Shown: piece by piece, positions 1 to 12,069 of the stretch
Numbering within the stretch: position 1 is the first letter of the stretch
How the letters are laid out: every line of letters starts with the position of its first letter
Program-made: the position numbers and the translations under genes
Assembly (NCBI RefSeq): GCF_003287935.1
Contig: NZ_CP030287.1
Location: 5,535,022 to 5,599,021, forward strand
Length of the DNA stretch: 64,000 nt
Reading direction: 5' to 3'
Origin: Streptomyces sp. ICC1
Lineage (GTDB): Bacteria > Actinomycetota > Actinomycetes > Streptomycetales > Streptomycetaceae
The notes under the pieces: generated by a model
Told to the model about the DNA's origin: nothing
Seen by the model: the letters and a program-made list of their open reading frames with translations, nothing else
The model's database searches: none

Positions 1-11
1 GCCCGCGCGAC

Positions 12-45
12 GATGACCCCGGAGGTAATCGCCTCCGGGGTCATC
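12..45. terminator. Perfect 14-bp inverted repeat, probable terminator
   Basis: Two perfectly complementary 14-base arms (12-25 and 32-45) enclose a 6-base loop. This is a strong GC-rich hairpin with no U tract, as is usual for Streptomyces terminators. It most likely ends transcription of a gene lying before the window and isolates the DUF1330 gene that follows. Confidence 0.75.
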
Positions 46-98
46 GGCGGGCAGGATCGGACCAACAAGCCGATCCCGCAAGGAAGACGAGGCCCGAC

Positions 99-443
99 AT
101 GACCGCCTACGGCATCGCCCACATACGCCCCGAGACGATGAACGAGGACATCCTGCGCTACATCGAGGAGATCCAGGCCACCCTGGACCCCTTCGAGGGC
201 CGCTTCCTCGTCCACGGCCGCCAGGTCGAGGTCATGGAGGGCGCCTGGCCCGGCACGATCGTCGTGATCGCCTTCCCGGACATCGAGGGCGCCCGCGCCT
301 GGTACGCCTCGCCCGCCTACCAGGCGCTGATCCCGCTGCGCGCGGACCACATCGCGGGGGACGTCATCCTGGTCGAAGGCGTCGCGGCCGACTACGACGC
401 CTCGCGGACGGCGGCCGCCCTGCGCGAAGCGGCGGGCCTCTGA
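99..443 (+). CDS. DUF1330 domain protein
   Basis: A 114-residue protein of the DUF1330 family, small cytoplasmic proteins with a dimeric alpha/beta-barrel ferredoxin-like fold. The family features visible here are the N-terminal segment (YGIAHIRPETMNEDILRYIE), the central GxFLVHGRQVEVMEG strand and the ARAWYASPAYQALIPLR helix that closes the fold. Length is normal. The ATG at 99 follows a purine-rich GACGAGG. The biochemical role of the family is not established. It is a single gene, separated from the next by a short gap. Confidence 0.85.
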   Translation: MTAYGIAHIRPETMNEDILRYIEEIQATLDPFEGRFLVHGRQVEVMEGAWPGTIVVIAFPDIEGARAWYASPAYQALIPLRADHIAGDVILVEGVAADYDASRTAAALREAAGL

Positions 444-510
444 CCGGTCCCGCCCGGACCGGGTCGGTCGGGGCCCGGGGCGGGGCGGGGCACCTGCGAG
501 CATGGGGCGC

Positions 511-1196
511 ATGGCCACTCACCTCATCACCGGCGCCGGCTCCGGCATCGGCGCCGCCGTCGCCGCCCGCCTCCACGCCCGCGGCGACGACCTCGTCCTG
601 CTCGCCCGCGACGCCGCCCGCGGCAAGCAGCTCACCGACCGGTACCCCGGGTCCCGCGCGCTCGTCGGGGACCTCGCCGACCCCGACCGCCTCTCCTGGG
701 CCTTCTCCAAGCAGGCCGTCCCCGAGCGCATCGACTCCCTCCTGCACATCGCGGGCGTCGTCGACCTCGGCCCCGTCGGCGAACTGCGCCCCAAGACCTG
801 GCACCAGCAGCTCAACGTCAACCTGATCGCCCCCGCCGAGGTGACCCGCCTGCTGCTCCCCAACCTGCGGGTCTCGCACGCGACCGTCGTCTTCGTGAAC
901 TCCGGCGCCGGCCTCACCGCCCACGCGGACTGGAGCGCCTACGCCGCCTCCAAGCACGGCCTCAAGGCCCTCGCCGACTCGCTGCGGGAGGAGGAGAAGG
1001 AGCACGGCGTCCGCGTCACCTCCGTCTACCCCGGCCGCACCGCCACCCCCATGCAGGCCAAGGTCCGCTCCCAGGAGGGCGAGTCCTACGACGCCGCCGA
1101 CTGGATCGACCCCGAGTCCGTCGCGACGACGATCCTGATGGCCGTGGACCTGCCCCGCGACGCCGTGGTCGCCGACCTCAGCGTCAGGCCCGGCCG

Positions 1197-1200
<4 letters not shown>
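511..1200 (+). CDS. SDR-family oxidoreductase
   Basis: A classical short-chain dehydrogenase/reductase of 229 residues. The NAD(P)-binding glycine motif GAGSGIG lies at the N-terminus, followed by an aspartate-containing segment after beta-3 (VGDLAD), the catalytic-tetrad serine region (VFVNSGAG) and the active-site YAASK (Tyr and Lys). I prefer the ATG at 511 over that at 502 because MATHLITGAGSGIG is the normal SDR N-terminus. The stop overlaps the start of the methionine synthase-like gene (ATGA), so the two are translationally coupled. The substrate cannot be read from sequence. Confidence 0.9.
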
Positions 1201-4428
<3,228 letters not shown>

Positions 4429-4837
4429 ATCGCGGGGTTCCGGGGAATGGCGAAGGCGAACGGATGCGTGGCGTGCGGCCGTGAGAGCGGGCGCACGCCA
4501 GGCGCGGGCGGTGGTGGCATCCGGAACCGAACGGCCGGTACAGGGCTGATCCGAGGCCGGTACATGGCTGGTCGCAGGCCCTGACCTGTCGGATCATCAG
4601 ATGGGTGACGGGAGGGGCCTGGTTCAAACTCACCCGTTCGGCGGATACCGTACTGATGAGGATGGCTGGGTCGTATTCGGGCAACCGCCGCCGACCGCTG
4701 CCCCTGGGTGCCTTCCGCGTCCTACTGTTGAGGGGTGCGCCTGTCGTGCACGGCTGCTTGATGCGCCTCCAGTCGTGATGGCATGACATCGGGGCCATCG
4801 CGTGGCATCGGCATCGCCGGCTGTGAGAGGGACGGGC
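4429..4837. other. Intergenic region with a direct repeat, upstream of rmdB
   Basis: No gene is supported in these roughly 400 bases; they should carry the rmdB promoter. Two 21-base copies, 4534-4554 and 4556-4576, agree at 17 of 21 positions with a 22-base period, about two helical turns. That spacing would suit side-by-side binding of a regulator on one face of the DNA. I could not find a convincing BldD box by eye. Confidence 0.4.
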
Positions 4838-7027
4838 ATGAAACCCACCGAAAGCGCCGACCCGTCACGAGATTTCGGCGGGGAGATCCGGTCCCCGCGA
4901 ACGGGCCGGCTCGGTGTCCTGGGATCCAGGACACCGGAATCCCGACCGCTCGACACCGGAGCGGGCGGAGCGGACCGGCGGCACCTCGTGCTGCCCTTCG
5001 CCGTCGTGGGTCTCGCCGTCGCGGTGCTCGCGGCCGGCGTCGTCACCGCACTGACCAGCCGTCACGCCCTGTTCCCCGGCGGCTCGGTGGGCTGGGCGCT
5101 CGCGCTGCTCACCGGCATCATCGTCGGCCACCTCGTCGCCCTCGGCCGCGACCGGTGGTGGGGCGGCACCGGATCGGGCGCGGCCCTGACCCTCGGCGTC
5201 CTCATCCTCTACGGATGGGTCTCGGCGGGACTGGTCTCGCTGGCCGTGGTCTCCCTCGTCGGCGCCGCCCGCCGGCACCGCTGGCGCCAGGGCCTGCTGC
5301 ACGGCTCCACCGACATCCTCGGCATCGGCGCGGGCGCCCTGGTGCTCGCCGCCTTCGGCGAGTCCCCGTCCGTCGAACACCCGTGGACGCCCGCCGGCTG
5401 GGGCGCCGACGCGATCCCCGAAGTCATCCTGGTGGCCGTTGCGTACCTGCTCGTCACCCGCGTCCTGCTGTGGTTCTCGCTCGCCCCGCGCGGCGGGGGA
5501 CTGCCCACCGTCGCCCGCACCGCGCTCGTGCGCCAAGCGCTGGTGGCCGTCGCCCTCCTGGGCATCGCACCGCTGATCTGCGTGGTCGCCGAAGCACAGC
5601 CCGTGCTGCTGCCGCTGTTCGCCGTACCGCTGATCGCCCTGGACTCCACGCTGTGGATCGCCCGCGCGCGGGCCGAGGAGCAACTGCGGGACCCGCTGAC
5701 CGGGCTGCCGAACCGGCAGTGGCTGCTGGAGCGGACATGGAGCGCGCTCGACCAGGCTGAACGTTTGGGCACCCGCTCCGCGCTGGTCCTGATCGACCTG
5801 GACCGCTTCCGCGCCGTCAACGACACCCTCGGCCACCTCGCCGGCGACCGCCTGCTCCTGCAGATCGCGGACCGGCTCCGCCAGGCCCTGCCCGAGGACG
5901 CCGAGGCGGCCCGGCTCGGCGGCGACGAGTTCGCCGTCCTGCTGCCCATCGCCGATTCCACCACCAGCGCCCAGCGGGTAGCCCGCAACCTGGTCGCCGA
6001 GCTCAGCTCACCCCTCGACCTCGACGGCCTGACCCTGGTCCTGGAGGCCAGCGCCGGCCTCGCCGTCTTCCCCGACCACGCGCTGGACGCGGAGGGGCTG
6101 CTGCGCCGCGCCGACGTCGCCATGTACCAGGCGAAGCGGGACCGGACGGGCGTGGAGGTCTACGAGTCCAAGCGCGACAGCAACACCCCCGACCGGCTCG
6201 GCCTGCTGGGCGACCTGCGCAGGGCGCTCGACGCCGGCGAGGTGGAGCTGCACTACCAGCCGAAGGTCCGCTTCGACGGACACGTGGCCGGCCTCGAGGC
6301 GCTGGTGCGCTGGGTGCACCCGGAGCGCGGGCGGGTCTCCCCGGACGAGTTCATCGCCATCGCCGAGACCTCCGGGCTGATGCCGCACCTGACGGAGTAC
6401 GTACTGGAGACCGCGCTCGCGCAGGTCGCCCGGTGGCGGGCCCAGGGCCTCAAGGTCCCGGTCGCCGTCAACGTCTCGCCGCGCGACGTCCACACCCCCG
6501 GCTTCGCCGGCGCGGTGGCCGCGCGGCTCGCCCGGCACGGGGTCCCGGCGAGCGGTCTCCAACTGGAGATAACGGAACACGTCCTGCTGGAGGACCCGCA
6601 GCGGGCCGCCGACACGATGGCCGGTCTGACCGGCCACGGCGTGAAGATGTCCCTGGACGACTTCGGCACGGGCTACTCCTCCCTCGTCCACCTGCGCAGG
6701 CTGCCGGTCAGCGAACTCAAGATCGACCGGTCGTTCGTGGCCCGGCTCGCGGTGGACCCGCAGGACGCGGAGATCGTCCGCTGCACGGTGGACCTCGCGC
6801 ACTCGCTGGGCCTGCTGGTCGTCGCGGAGGGCGTCGAGGACGACGAGACGTGGGAGCGGCTGCGCGATCTGGGCTGCGACGCCGTCCAGGGCTGGCTGGT
6901 CGCCGCCGCGATGCCCCCGCAGGAGGCCACGGCCTGGCTGCTGGCCCGCGGCGAGCGCGGCTGGCGGCGGCCCGCGGACATCACCGCGGAGCTGGCGGCG
7001 GAGGCCGCGGCCGCGCAGGCGCAGTGA
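4838..7027 (+). CDS. rmdB: Membrane GGDEF-EAL c-di-GMP enzyme
   Basis: A 729-residue protein. An N-terminal half with about six to eight hydrophobic helices (residues ~50-270) is followed by a GGDEF domain (intact GGDEF at 361-365) and an EAL domain (EAL at 487-489, with DDFGTGYSSL and the ELKIDRSFV loop intact). Position next to ligA and this architecture match S. coelicolor RmdB (SCO5495), a c-di-GMP phosphodiesterase affecting development. I start at the ATG at 4838, preceded by GAGAGGGA, rather than at the GTG 12 codons upstream. Cyclase activity cannot be excluded because both motifs look intact. The stop overlaps the next gene. Confidence 0.9.
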   Translation: MKPTESADPSRDFGGEIRSPRTGRLGVLGSRTPESRPLDTGAGGADRRHLVLPFAVVGLAVAVLAAGVVTALTSRHALFPGGSVGWALALLTGIIVGHLVALGRDRWWGGTGSGAALTLGVLILYGWVSAGLVSLAVVSLVGAARRHRWRQGLLHGSTDILGIGAGALVLAAFGESPSVEHPWTPAGWGADAIPEVILVAVAYLLVTRVLLWFSLAPRGGGLPTVARTALVRQALVAVALLGIAPLICVVAEAQPVLLPLFAVPLIALDSTLWIARARAEEQLRDPLTGLPNRQWLLERTWSALDQAERLGTRSALVLIDLDRFRAVNDTLGHLAGDRLLLQIADRLRQALPEDAEAARLGGDEFAVLLPIADSTTSAQRVARNLVAELSSPLDLDGLTLVLEASAGLAVFPDHALDAEGLLRRADVAMYQAKRDRTGVEVYESKRDSNTPDRLGLLGDLRRALDAGEVELHYQPKVRFDGHVAGLEALVRWVHPERGRVSPDEFIAIAETSGLMPHLTEYVLETALAQVARWRAQGLKVPVAVNVSPRDVHTPGFAGAVAARLARHGVPASGLQLEITEHVLLEDPQRAADTMAGLTGHGVKMSLDDFGTGYSSLVHLRRLPVSELKIDRSFVARLAVDPQDAEIVRCTVDLAHSLGLLVVAEGVEDDETWERLRDLGCDAVQGWLVAAAMPPQEATAWLLARGERGWRRPADITAELAAEAAAAQAQ

Positions 7028-7494
7028 GGTACGTCGAGGCACCGGCGGACTACCGGCCCGCGCCGGGCGACGCGCCGTCGGTGTTCCTGGCGGGCGGGAT
7101 CACGCACTGCCCGCCGTGGCAGGCGGCGGCGGCGCGGGCGCTGGCCGACTTCGTCGTCCTCAACCCCCGCCGGGCGGAGTTCGACGTGTCAGACCCGTCG
7201 CAGACGGACGTGCAGATCGCGTGGGAGTACGCGCATCTGCGGCGGGCCGACGTGACGCTGTTCTGGTTCCCGGAGTGCGATCCGTCGCTGACGGTCCAGC
7301 CGATCACCTTGTACGAACTCGGCTTCGCCGCGGCCGTGCCGGGGCGCCGCCTGGTCGTGGGCGCCGACCCGGGCTACCCGCGTCGAGCGGACGTCGTCAC
7401 CCAGCTCGCCCTGGCCCGCCCGGACCTCCCGGTCCACGGAACCCTGGCCGAAACCCTGGCCGCGGCCCGCACCCTCCTGGCCGGCCTGACCTGA
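7024..7494 (+). CDS. Nucleoside 2-deoxyribosyltransferase-like protein
   Basis: A 156-residue protein with the Rossmann-like fold of the nucleoside 2-deoxyribosyltransferase family. Visible family traits are VFLAGGITHCPPWQ at the N-terminus, NPRRAEFDVSDPSQ, and FWFPECDPSLTVQPITLYEL, whose last part holds the usual catalytic-glutamate and tyrosine region. It starts at a GTG that overlaps the rmdB stop (GTGA), so it is translated with rmdB. A nucleotide-related role beside a c-di-GMP enzyme is suggestive but unproven. Adapter-derived sequence begins about 40 bases after its stop. Confidence 0.75.
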   Translation: MRYVEAPADYRPAPGDAPSVFLAGGITHCPPWQAAAARALADFVVLNPRRAEFDVSDPSQTDVQIAWEYAHLRRADVTLFWFPECDPSLTVQPITLYELGFAAAVPGRRLVVGADPGYPRRADVVTQLALARPDLPVHGTLAETLAAARTLLAGLT

Positions 7495-7533
7495 CAGCTG
7501 CCCCGCGGGGAAACCCGGGGAACGGTGGAAGGG

Positions 7534-7586
7534 CTGTACCTCATACACATCTCCGAGCCCATGAGACTAGGCACGACATCGTATGC
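7534..7586. other. Nextera adapter remnant (assembly junction)
   Basis: This stretch matches the Illumina Nextera transposase/i7 adapter with scattered substitutions: the mosaic end (CTGTACCTCATACACATCT), the CCGAGCCC and ATGAGAC parts, an 8-base index-like TAGGCACG, and the start of the P7 flow-cell sequence (ATCGTATGC). Translated, it gives the well-known artefact peptide LRAHETRHD. It is not bacterial DNA. Sequence to the left is the true insert end; the join to the right is artificial. Confidence 0.93.
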
Positions 7587-8330
7587 GCGGTGGTCCGGGC
7601 CGTCGAACTCGACTCCGGTGCACATCCCGGACAGGCGGGAGAGGATCCGGTCGCCGACCTTGTCGCGCAGCAGAGGCCGGGGCGGGGCCGTATCCGCGGG
7701 GGGTACGGGCGCGAGGTTGGTGGTGACCAGGGTGGGGAGGTGGTGCTCACCGCGCCAGGCCAGCAGCCGGAAGGTGATTTCCTCGTTCCACTCGGACGAC
7801 TTGCCGGCGCCGAGGTCGTCCAGGAGCAGCAGCGGCACCCGGGCGATGTCGCGCAGGAGCCATTCGACGTCCACGCCACTGCGCTGGCGCATCTGTCCGA
7901 AGAGATCGACGGCCTTGATGGCGTGCCAGCGGACCGCGCACCCCGCGGCGGTGAGCGAGCGGATCGCCCCGTATGCCTGGCGGGTCTTGCCCGCGCCGGT
8001 GTTGCCCCACAGCAGCAGCGAAGGCCCGCCGGCGATCACACGGCGCCCGCCGCTGCCCCAGTGGGGGTTGTGATCATCGGCGTTCGGCGCGGTCGCCCTC
8101 TCGGCGATGGTCCGCACCCAGGTCATGACCGCCGGGTGGTCTGCGAATGCGTCCCGGTAGTCGGCCGGGATCCGCCGCTGCGCTGCCTCCAGAGCCGGGA
8201 TCGGCTCCGGGGTGTCCGGTAGGGCCGGAGTGGTGGCATCGATGCCGCGGGCGGCGAGTTGGGCGGCGAGTCGGGCCTGCAGGCGGTCGGAGACGGCGGG
8301 CTGCGGGTCGGCGAGACGGTAGCGGCTCAC
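7587..8330 (-). pseudogene. DnaC-like replicative helicase loader, 3' end cut by adapter
   Basis: AAA+ ATPase of the DnaC/IstB class, which would load replicative helicase at a mobile-element or phage origin. About 248 residues remain. Walker A is GNTGAGKT at ~109-116 and Walker B is LLLLDD at ~167-172. It starts at a GTG overlapping the stop of the DnaD-like gene (GTGA). Reading runs into the adapter remnant at 7586, so the C-terminus is missing from this sequence and the gene is not necessarily broken in the organism. It pairs with the upstream initiator gene as in actinophages and integrative elements. Confidence 0.8.
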
Positions 8331-9409
8331 AGGCTTCCTCCGAACGTGGTGGGCGCGGGCGCCGGGTTGAAGTAGGGCCTGTAGGCGGATCCGGTGCTGG
8401 CCCATGGCCCCGCGCCGGAGGCGGACGATGACGGAGAGCCTGCGTGCTGCGGTGAGGCGTTGACGACCTGGTTCACCAGGCTGGGCAGCACGCTGGGATG
8501 CAGGCCCTTGTCACGCAGCAGGCCCATGGCGGCGCGGATGTCGCTGGGCGCGAAGTCCTCGTCGAGGAGCATCTTGATCTTCCGGCCGAGCAGTCCTCGT
8601 ATGTCACTCGGAGGCTTCTGCCGGCAGTCCTTTACGTACTCGGCCACCAGGTCCTTGGCGGACACCTTCTCCGAGACGCTGCCAGCCGCTGGCGCCTGGC
8701 GCCCCGTAGGTACAGATCCAGGATCCAAGATCCTAGATCCAGACGACGAGCCCTCGCGCATTTGTGTCGAGCCCTCGTCGAAACCCGCCTGACCTGCGGT
8801 TTTACCGGAGAGGTCGGAAAGCGTCTCCTGCCGGGGCTCCGGAGCGGATCGCGGTGCGGTGCCGACGCCGGCGGGTGCGGGGTCTGGCTCCGCCGCAGGC
8901 GCGGAATCGGGCGAAACCGGCTGATCGAGTACTCGACGAGTATTCGTCGAATCCTGCGAGGCGCTACCGGAAAGCCCGGCGGCCGTGGTCGGCGCCGACG
9001 CCCTGGCGGGCGAGGGGGAGGCAGGGCAGGCCGCGCTGCCGCACTCGCTGCACAGCCGGTCGGCCTGGTGCACGGGGCATCGGGGCATGCGCGACGCGGA
9101 GGGCCGGTCGATCTTCTGGTGCTTCTCCCACTTCACGAAGTGCAGGTAGTCCTTGTCGTCGCACCCGGTGTAGCGGCAGATGATGCCGGCGGCGGCCAGC
9201 TGGTCGAGGTCCCTGGCCACATGGGCAGGCGTGTGCTCGATACGCAGTGCCCACACGAATCCGGCGATGATCGCCGGATGGGCGAGGAACCGTCCGCTGT
9301 CATCGGCCTGGGTGAGCAGTCCGGCGAAGGTCACCATCGCGGTGACATCGCACGAAGCGAGGTCTTCCGACCAGAACATCTCGGGCTTGATAGTTCGGAT
9401 GCGGGCCAT
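8327..9409 (-). CDS. DnaD-like phage/mobile-element replication initiator
   Basis: A 360-residue protein beginning MARIRTIKPEMFWSEDLA, the typical N-terminus of winged-helix replication proteins in actinophages and integrative elements. The N-terminal domain (~1-110) is winged helix. A cysteine-bearing segment (CPVHQADRLCSECGSAAC, ~120-137) may bind zinc. A long low-complexity linker leads to a C-terminal helical segment (KDLVAEYVKDC and beyond) resembling a DnaD tail. I start at the ATG at 9409, with GGGGGG upstream, rather than at 9490 because of the conserved MARIRTIKPE. The following DnaC-like gene overlaps its stop, so the two form a replication operon. Confidence 0.75.
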   Translation of the reverse strand: MARIRTIKPEMFWSEDLASCDVTAMVTFAGLLTQADDSGRFLAHPAIIAGFVWALRIEHTPAHVARDLDQLAAAGIICRYTGCDDKDYLHFVKWEKHQKIDRPSASRMPRCPVHQADRLCSECGSAACPASPSPARASAPTTAAGLSGSASQDSTNTRRVLDQPVSPDSAPAAEPDPAPAGVGTAPRSAPEPRQETLSDLSGKTAGQAGFDEGSTQMREGSSSGSRILDPGSVPTGRQAPAAGSVSEKVSAKDLVAEYVKDCRQKPPSDIRGLLGRKIKMLLDEDFAPSDIRAAMGLLRDKGLHPSVLPSLVNQVVNASPQHAGSPSSSASGAGPWASTGSAYRPYFNPAPAPTTFGGSL

Positions 9410-9974
9410 CAGGCAGCACCCCCCTGCTGGCGGGTTGCGGGGTCGGCCGTATGCTCCGGTCTTTTGCGCGCGGCGGTCGCCATGCGACACTCTCCTCTGG
9501 TGTGACCCGCCGTACCGGTGTGCCCGTGAGAAGGTCCGGTTCGGCGATGTTGGGTGGCTGTCCGCTCATTCGTGGGCGGTCGTGCTGCCAGAAGCGTCCG
9601 GCGTCTGAGAGTTCCCGCTCTCGGGCGCCGTCGCTGTTTCTGGGCTCAGCCAGCCCGTAAGGTCCATCCGCTGCGCATCCAGTCCCCCCTCCAAGTCCTC
9701 TGCCGGGCCTGGTGACCGGCGAGCGACGACGAACATACGTAGAACCAGCCGGAATACCTAGACATTGCTCTAGAACTCCTCACAGGTCACGACATGCATC
9801 CTGACCAGCGCCGATCTCCCGGATGACAAGACAGTCACGGGACTAGGCGACCTGGCCGGCGGCCGGTACCGTTCGTTGAGTCGAAGTTATCCGCGTTCGG
9901 CGAACCGCACAAGTGGCTAAAACTAGGTTTCCTGAATACAGTGAACCCAGGACGGGATCGAAGGGAGGAGGGGC
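9410..9974. promoter_or_regulatory. Divergent control region between replication genes and XRE repressor
   Basis: About 565 bases separate the divergent replication operon and the XRE gene, the usual layout of a phage-type switch. Base composition falls in the second half (9720-9960). An inverted repeat CTAGA-N6-TCTAG at 9758-9773 is a candidate operator. A minus-strand reading frame at 9300-9569 has no ribosome site and overlaps the initiator gene, so I do not call it a gene. Confidence 0.4.
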
Positions 9975-10829
9975 ATGCCGGCACGTATCTTCGATGGACA
10001 GCGTGTACGCGCGCTCCGTCGCTCTGCCGAGCTGACGCAGGAGGCTTTGGCGACCGTGGTGGGAGTCCAGGGAACCAGCGTGACCGCGTGGGAGAGGGGT
10101 ACGAGTCATCCGGATCCGGAGAGGCTCCCCGCTCTCGCTCGTGCGCTGGGCCAGCCGCTCGGAGACCTGTTCCCGCGTGATGGCCTGCCGACCTTGGCGG
10201 ACCTGAGGGCCGATGCCGGGTTCTTCCAGAACGAGGTGCCGGGGCTCCTGGGCACCAAGTCCGCTGGCCCTGTGGCGAACGCGGAGCGGGCCAAGCGGCG
10301 GCTCTCGGGTGTCTTTGTTGAACCGCTGGCCAAGGCGTACGGCGTGAGTGTCGAGCAGCTGATGGCAGCGCAGGAGCGCTCGTTCGGGATCGAGGTGCCG
10401 GAGCCTCACCCCGAGGTTCCCACGAGCCTGGCCGAGAAGATGCGGTATCTCCTGGAGAACCCGGACGACGGCAGCACGCCACCCTCGGATGCGCAGATCG
10501 CGCGCGCGGTCAACGCCTACGTGGGAGCCCAGGTGCTCTCTGCGGCCGGAGTTGCGGACCTGCGGAACGGCGTGGTGACCGAGGCGTCCCCACCGGTGCT
10601 GGAGGGACTGTCGGCTGCCTTCGGAGTCAGCGCCCTCTTCTTCCGGAGCCGCGATGTGGTCAAGAGGCAGGTCGCCGAAGGGCTGACCCTGCTCGCGAAC
10701 GTGCAGGCCGGCAAGATCCGCGGTTTGAAGGGGCGACAGATGGGGCCCGAGGGGCTGCCCACCGAAGTCATGGCCCTGATCAACAACATCGTCGCGGAAA
10801 TCGAAGAGCGGGGCCTGCCCAGCGCCTGA
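9975..10829 (+). CDS. XRE-family regulator with repeated HTH regions
   Basis: A 284-residue DNA-binding protein. Residues ~7-65 form a classic XRE helix-turn-helix (VRALRRSAELTQEALATVVG, then TSVTAWERG). A second HTH-like stretch lies at ~76-131 and a third, EspR-like one at ~154-230 (SDAQIARAVNAYVGAQVLS, GVVTEASPPVLEGLSAAFGV). GGGAGGAGGGGC just before the ATG is a strong ribosome site. Divergent placement from replication genes suggests a repressor of that operon. Three HTH-like blocks in one chain is unusual for a simple cI-type repressor. It converges on the amidohydrolase gene. Confidence 0.8.
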   Translation: MPARIFDGQRVRALRRSAELTQEALATVVGVQGTSVTAWERGTSHPDPERLPALARALGQPLGDLFPRDGLPTLADLRADAGFFQNEVPGLLGTKSAGPVANAERAKRRLSGVFVEPLAKAYGVSVEQLMAAQERSFGIEVPEPHPEVPTSLAEKMRYLLENPDDGSTPPSDAQIARAVNAYVGAQVLSAAGVADLRNGVVTEASPPVLEGLSAAFGVSALFFRSRDVVKRQVAEGLTLLANVQAGKIRGLKGRQMGPEGLPTEVMALINNIVAEIEERGLPSA

Positions 10830-10867
10830 CGGCGCCGGGCAAAGCCCCGCTTGGTAGTTCCCTGCGT

Positions 10868-12043
10868 CTAAGCGGCCTGGTGCTGGCGGCCGTTGGTGAA
10901 GACGGCACGTACCGCGCTCAGGGCGGACAGCTCTTCGAGCGGGTTGCCGTCGACCAGGAGGAGGTCGGCGCTGTAGCCGGGGGCGATGCGGCCGGTCTGG
11001 TCACCTACGCCGAGGGCCGCCGCAGCCTCGGTGGTGGCCATGGCCAGGATTCGGTCGCGGGAGACGCCGAGGTGCTCGTAAAACCCGAGGGCGCCCACGA
11101 TCCCGTCGAATCCGGCGCGCTGGACGCCGGCGTCGGTGCCAGCGATCAGACGGGCTCCTGCCTCGGCCATCCGCTGCACGAGCGCGAACATGGCGGCGGC
11201 CTTCTCCTCGCCGAAGAAGCGGGGGAGCATCCGCCAGTGCGGGCTCACGGCCGGGCAGACGTAGATCCCCTTCTCGACGATCTGTGCCAGGACGTCCTCG
11301 CGGAGGTCGAAGCCGTCCTCGGTCATCCAGGTGCAGTGCTCGATGGTGTCGACACCGGAGGCCACCGCGTCGGTGATGGCATCGGTGCCGTGCGCGTGCG
11401 CGGCCACCTTCAGGCCAGCCTGGTGGGCCTCTTCGACTACGACGGCGAGCTCGTCTGCGCCGAACTGGCTCTTCCAGCTGGGGGCCCCGCCCTTGGTGAG
11501 TCCGCCGCCACCGGCCATGACCTTGACGACCTTGGCACCGTCGGCGACGTTGCGGCGCACGAGGGCGCGGGCCTCGTCGGCGTTGGAGACCTCGCCTCCG
11601 AGGAACCAGCAGTGTCCTCCGGGCGGAGTGACGGGGGCACCGGCTCCGATGATGCGGGGACCCGTCGCGGTGCCGGCGGCGATTTCCTGGGCGAGGCGCA
11701 GCGCGAGGCCTCCGCGGTCGCCGAGGTCGCGGGCCGTGGTGACGCCGGTGGCCAGCAGCTGGTCGGCGCGCTTGCGCATCCCCTCCAGCAGGTCCTCGTC
11801 GCTGGCTTCCTGCATGGTGGCCACGGGGTCCGCGCCGGCGTCGAAGACCAAGTGGACGTGGGCGTCGATGAGGCCGGGCAGCAGGGTGGAGTCCGGGAAG
11901 TCCTGGCGCGGCTCGTCGCTGCCTGCCTGGGCTTCGATGTCGGCGCGCAGGCCGACGGCCGTGATGATGCCGTCCCGGACGAGTACAGCGCCGTCGGTTA
12001 CGTCGGCGTCTCCGGTGAGGATGCGGCCAGCTGTGATCAGCAT
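10868..12043 (-). CDS. Amidohydrolase-family metal-dependent hydrolase
   Basis: A 391-residue imidazolonepropionase-like amidohydrolase. The N-terminal beta-sandwich is followed by the metal-binding HxH of the TIM barrel (LIDAHVHLVF), a later catalytic-lysine region (AKVVKVMAGGGG), histidines in AAHAHGTDAI and TIEHCTW, and the metal-binding aspartate in IAGTDAGVQ. The C-terminus has the usual GRIAPGYSADLLLVDGNP. It probably cleaves a C-N bond in a cyclic or peptide-like amide; the substrate is unknown. It is the last gene of the operon with the MAB_1171c-type membrane protein and the metallopeptidase. Confidence 0.88.
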   Translation of the reverse strand: MLITAGRILTGDADVTDGAVLVRDGIITAVGLRADIEAQAGSDEPRQDFPDSTLLPGLIDAHVHLVFDAGADPVATMQEASDEDLLEGMRKRADQLLATGVTTARDLGDRGGLALRLAQEIAAGTATGPRIIGAGAPVTPPGGHCWFLGGEVSNADEARALVRRNVADGAKVVKVMAGGGGLTKGGAPSWKSQFGADELAVVVEEAHQAGLKVAAHAHGTDAITDAVASGVDTIEHCTWMTEDGFDLREDVLAQIVEKGIYVCPAVSPHWRMLPRFFGEEKAAAMFALVQRMAEAGARLIAGTDAGVQRAGFDGIVGALGFYEHLGVSRDRILAMATTEAAAALGVGDQTGRIAPGYSADLLLVDGNPLEELSALSAVRAVFTNGRQHQAA

Positions 12044-12069
12044 CGGGATTCTCTTTCCGTGAAGGGTGG

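Noticed and set aside
9300..9569. A small minus-strand gene upstream of the DnaD-like initiator
   Set aside because: No ribosome site, overlaps the initiator gene by over 100 bases, and no recognisable sequence.
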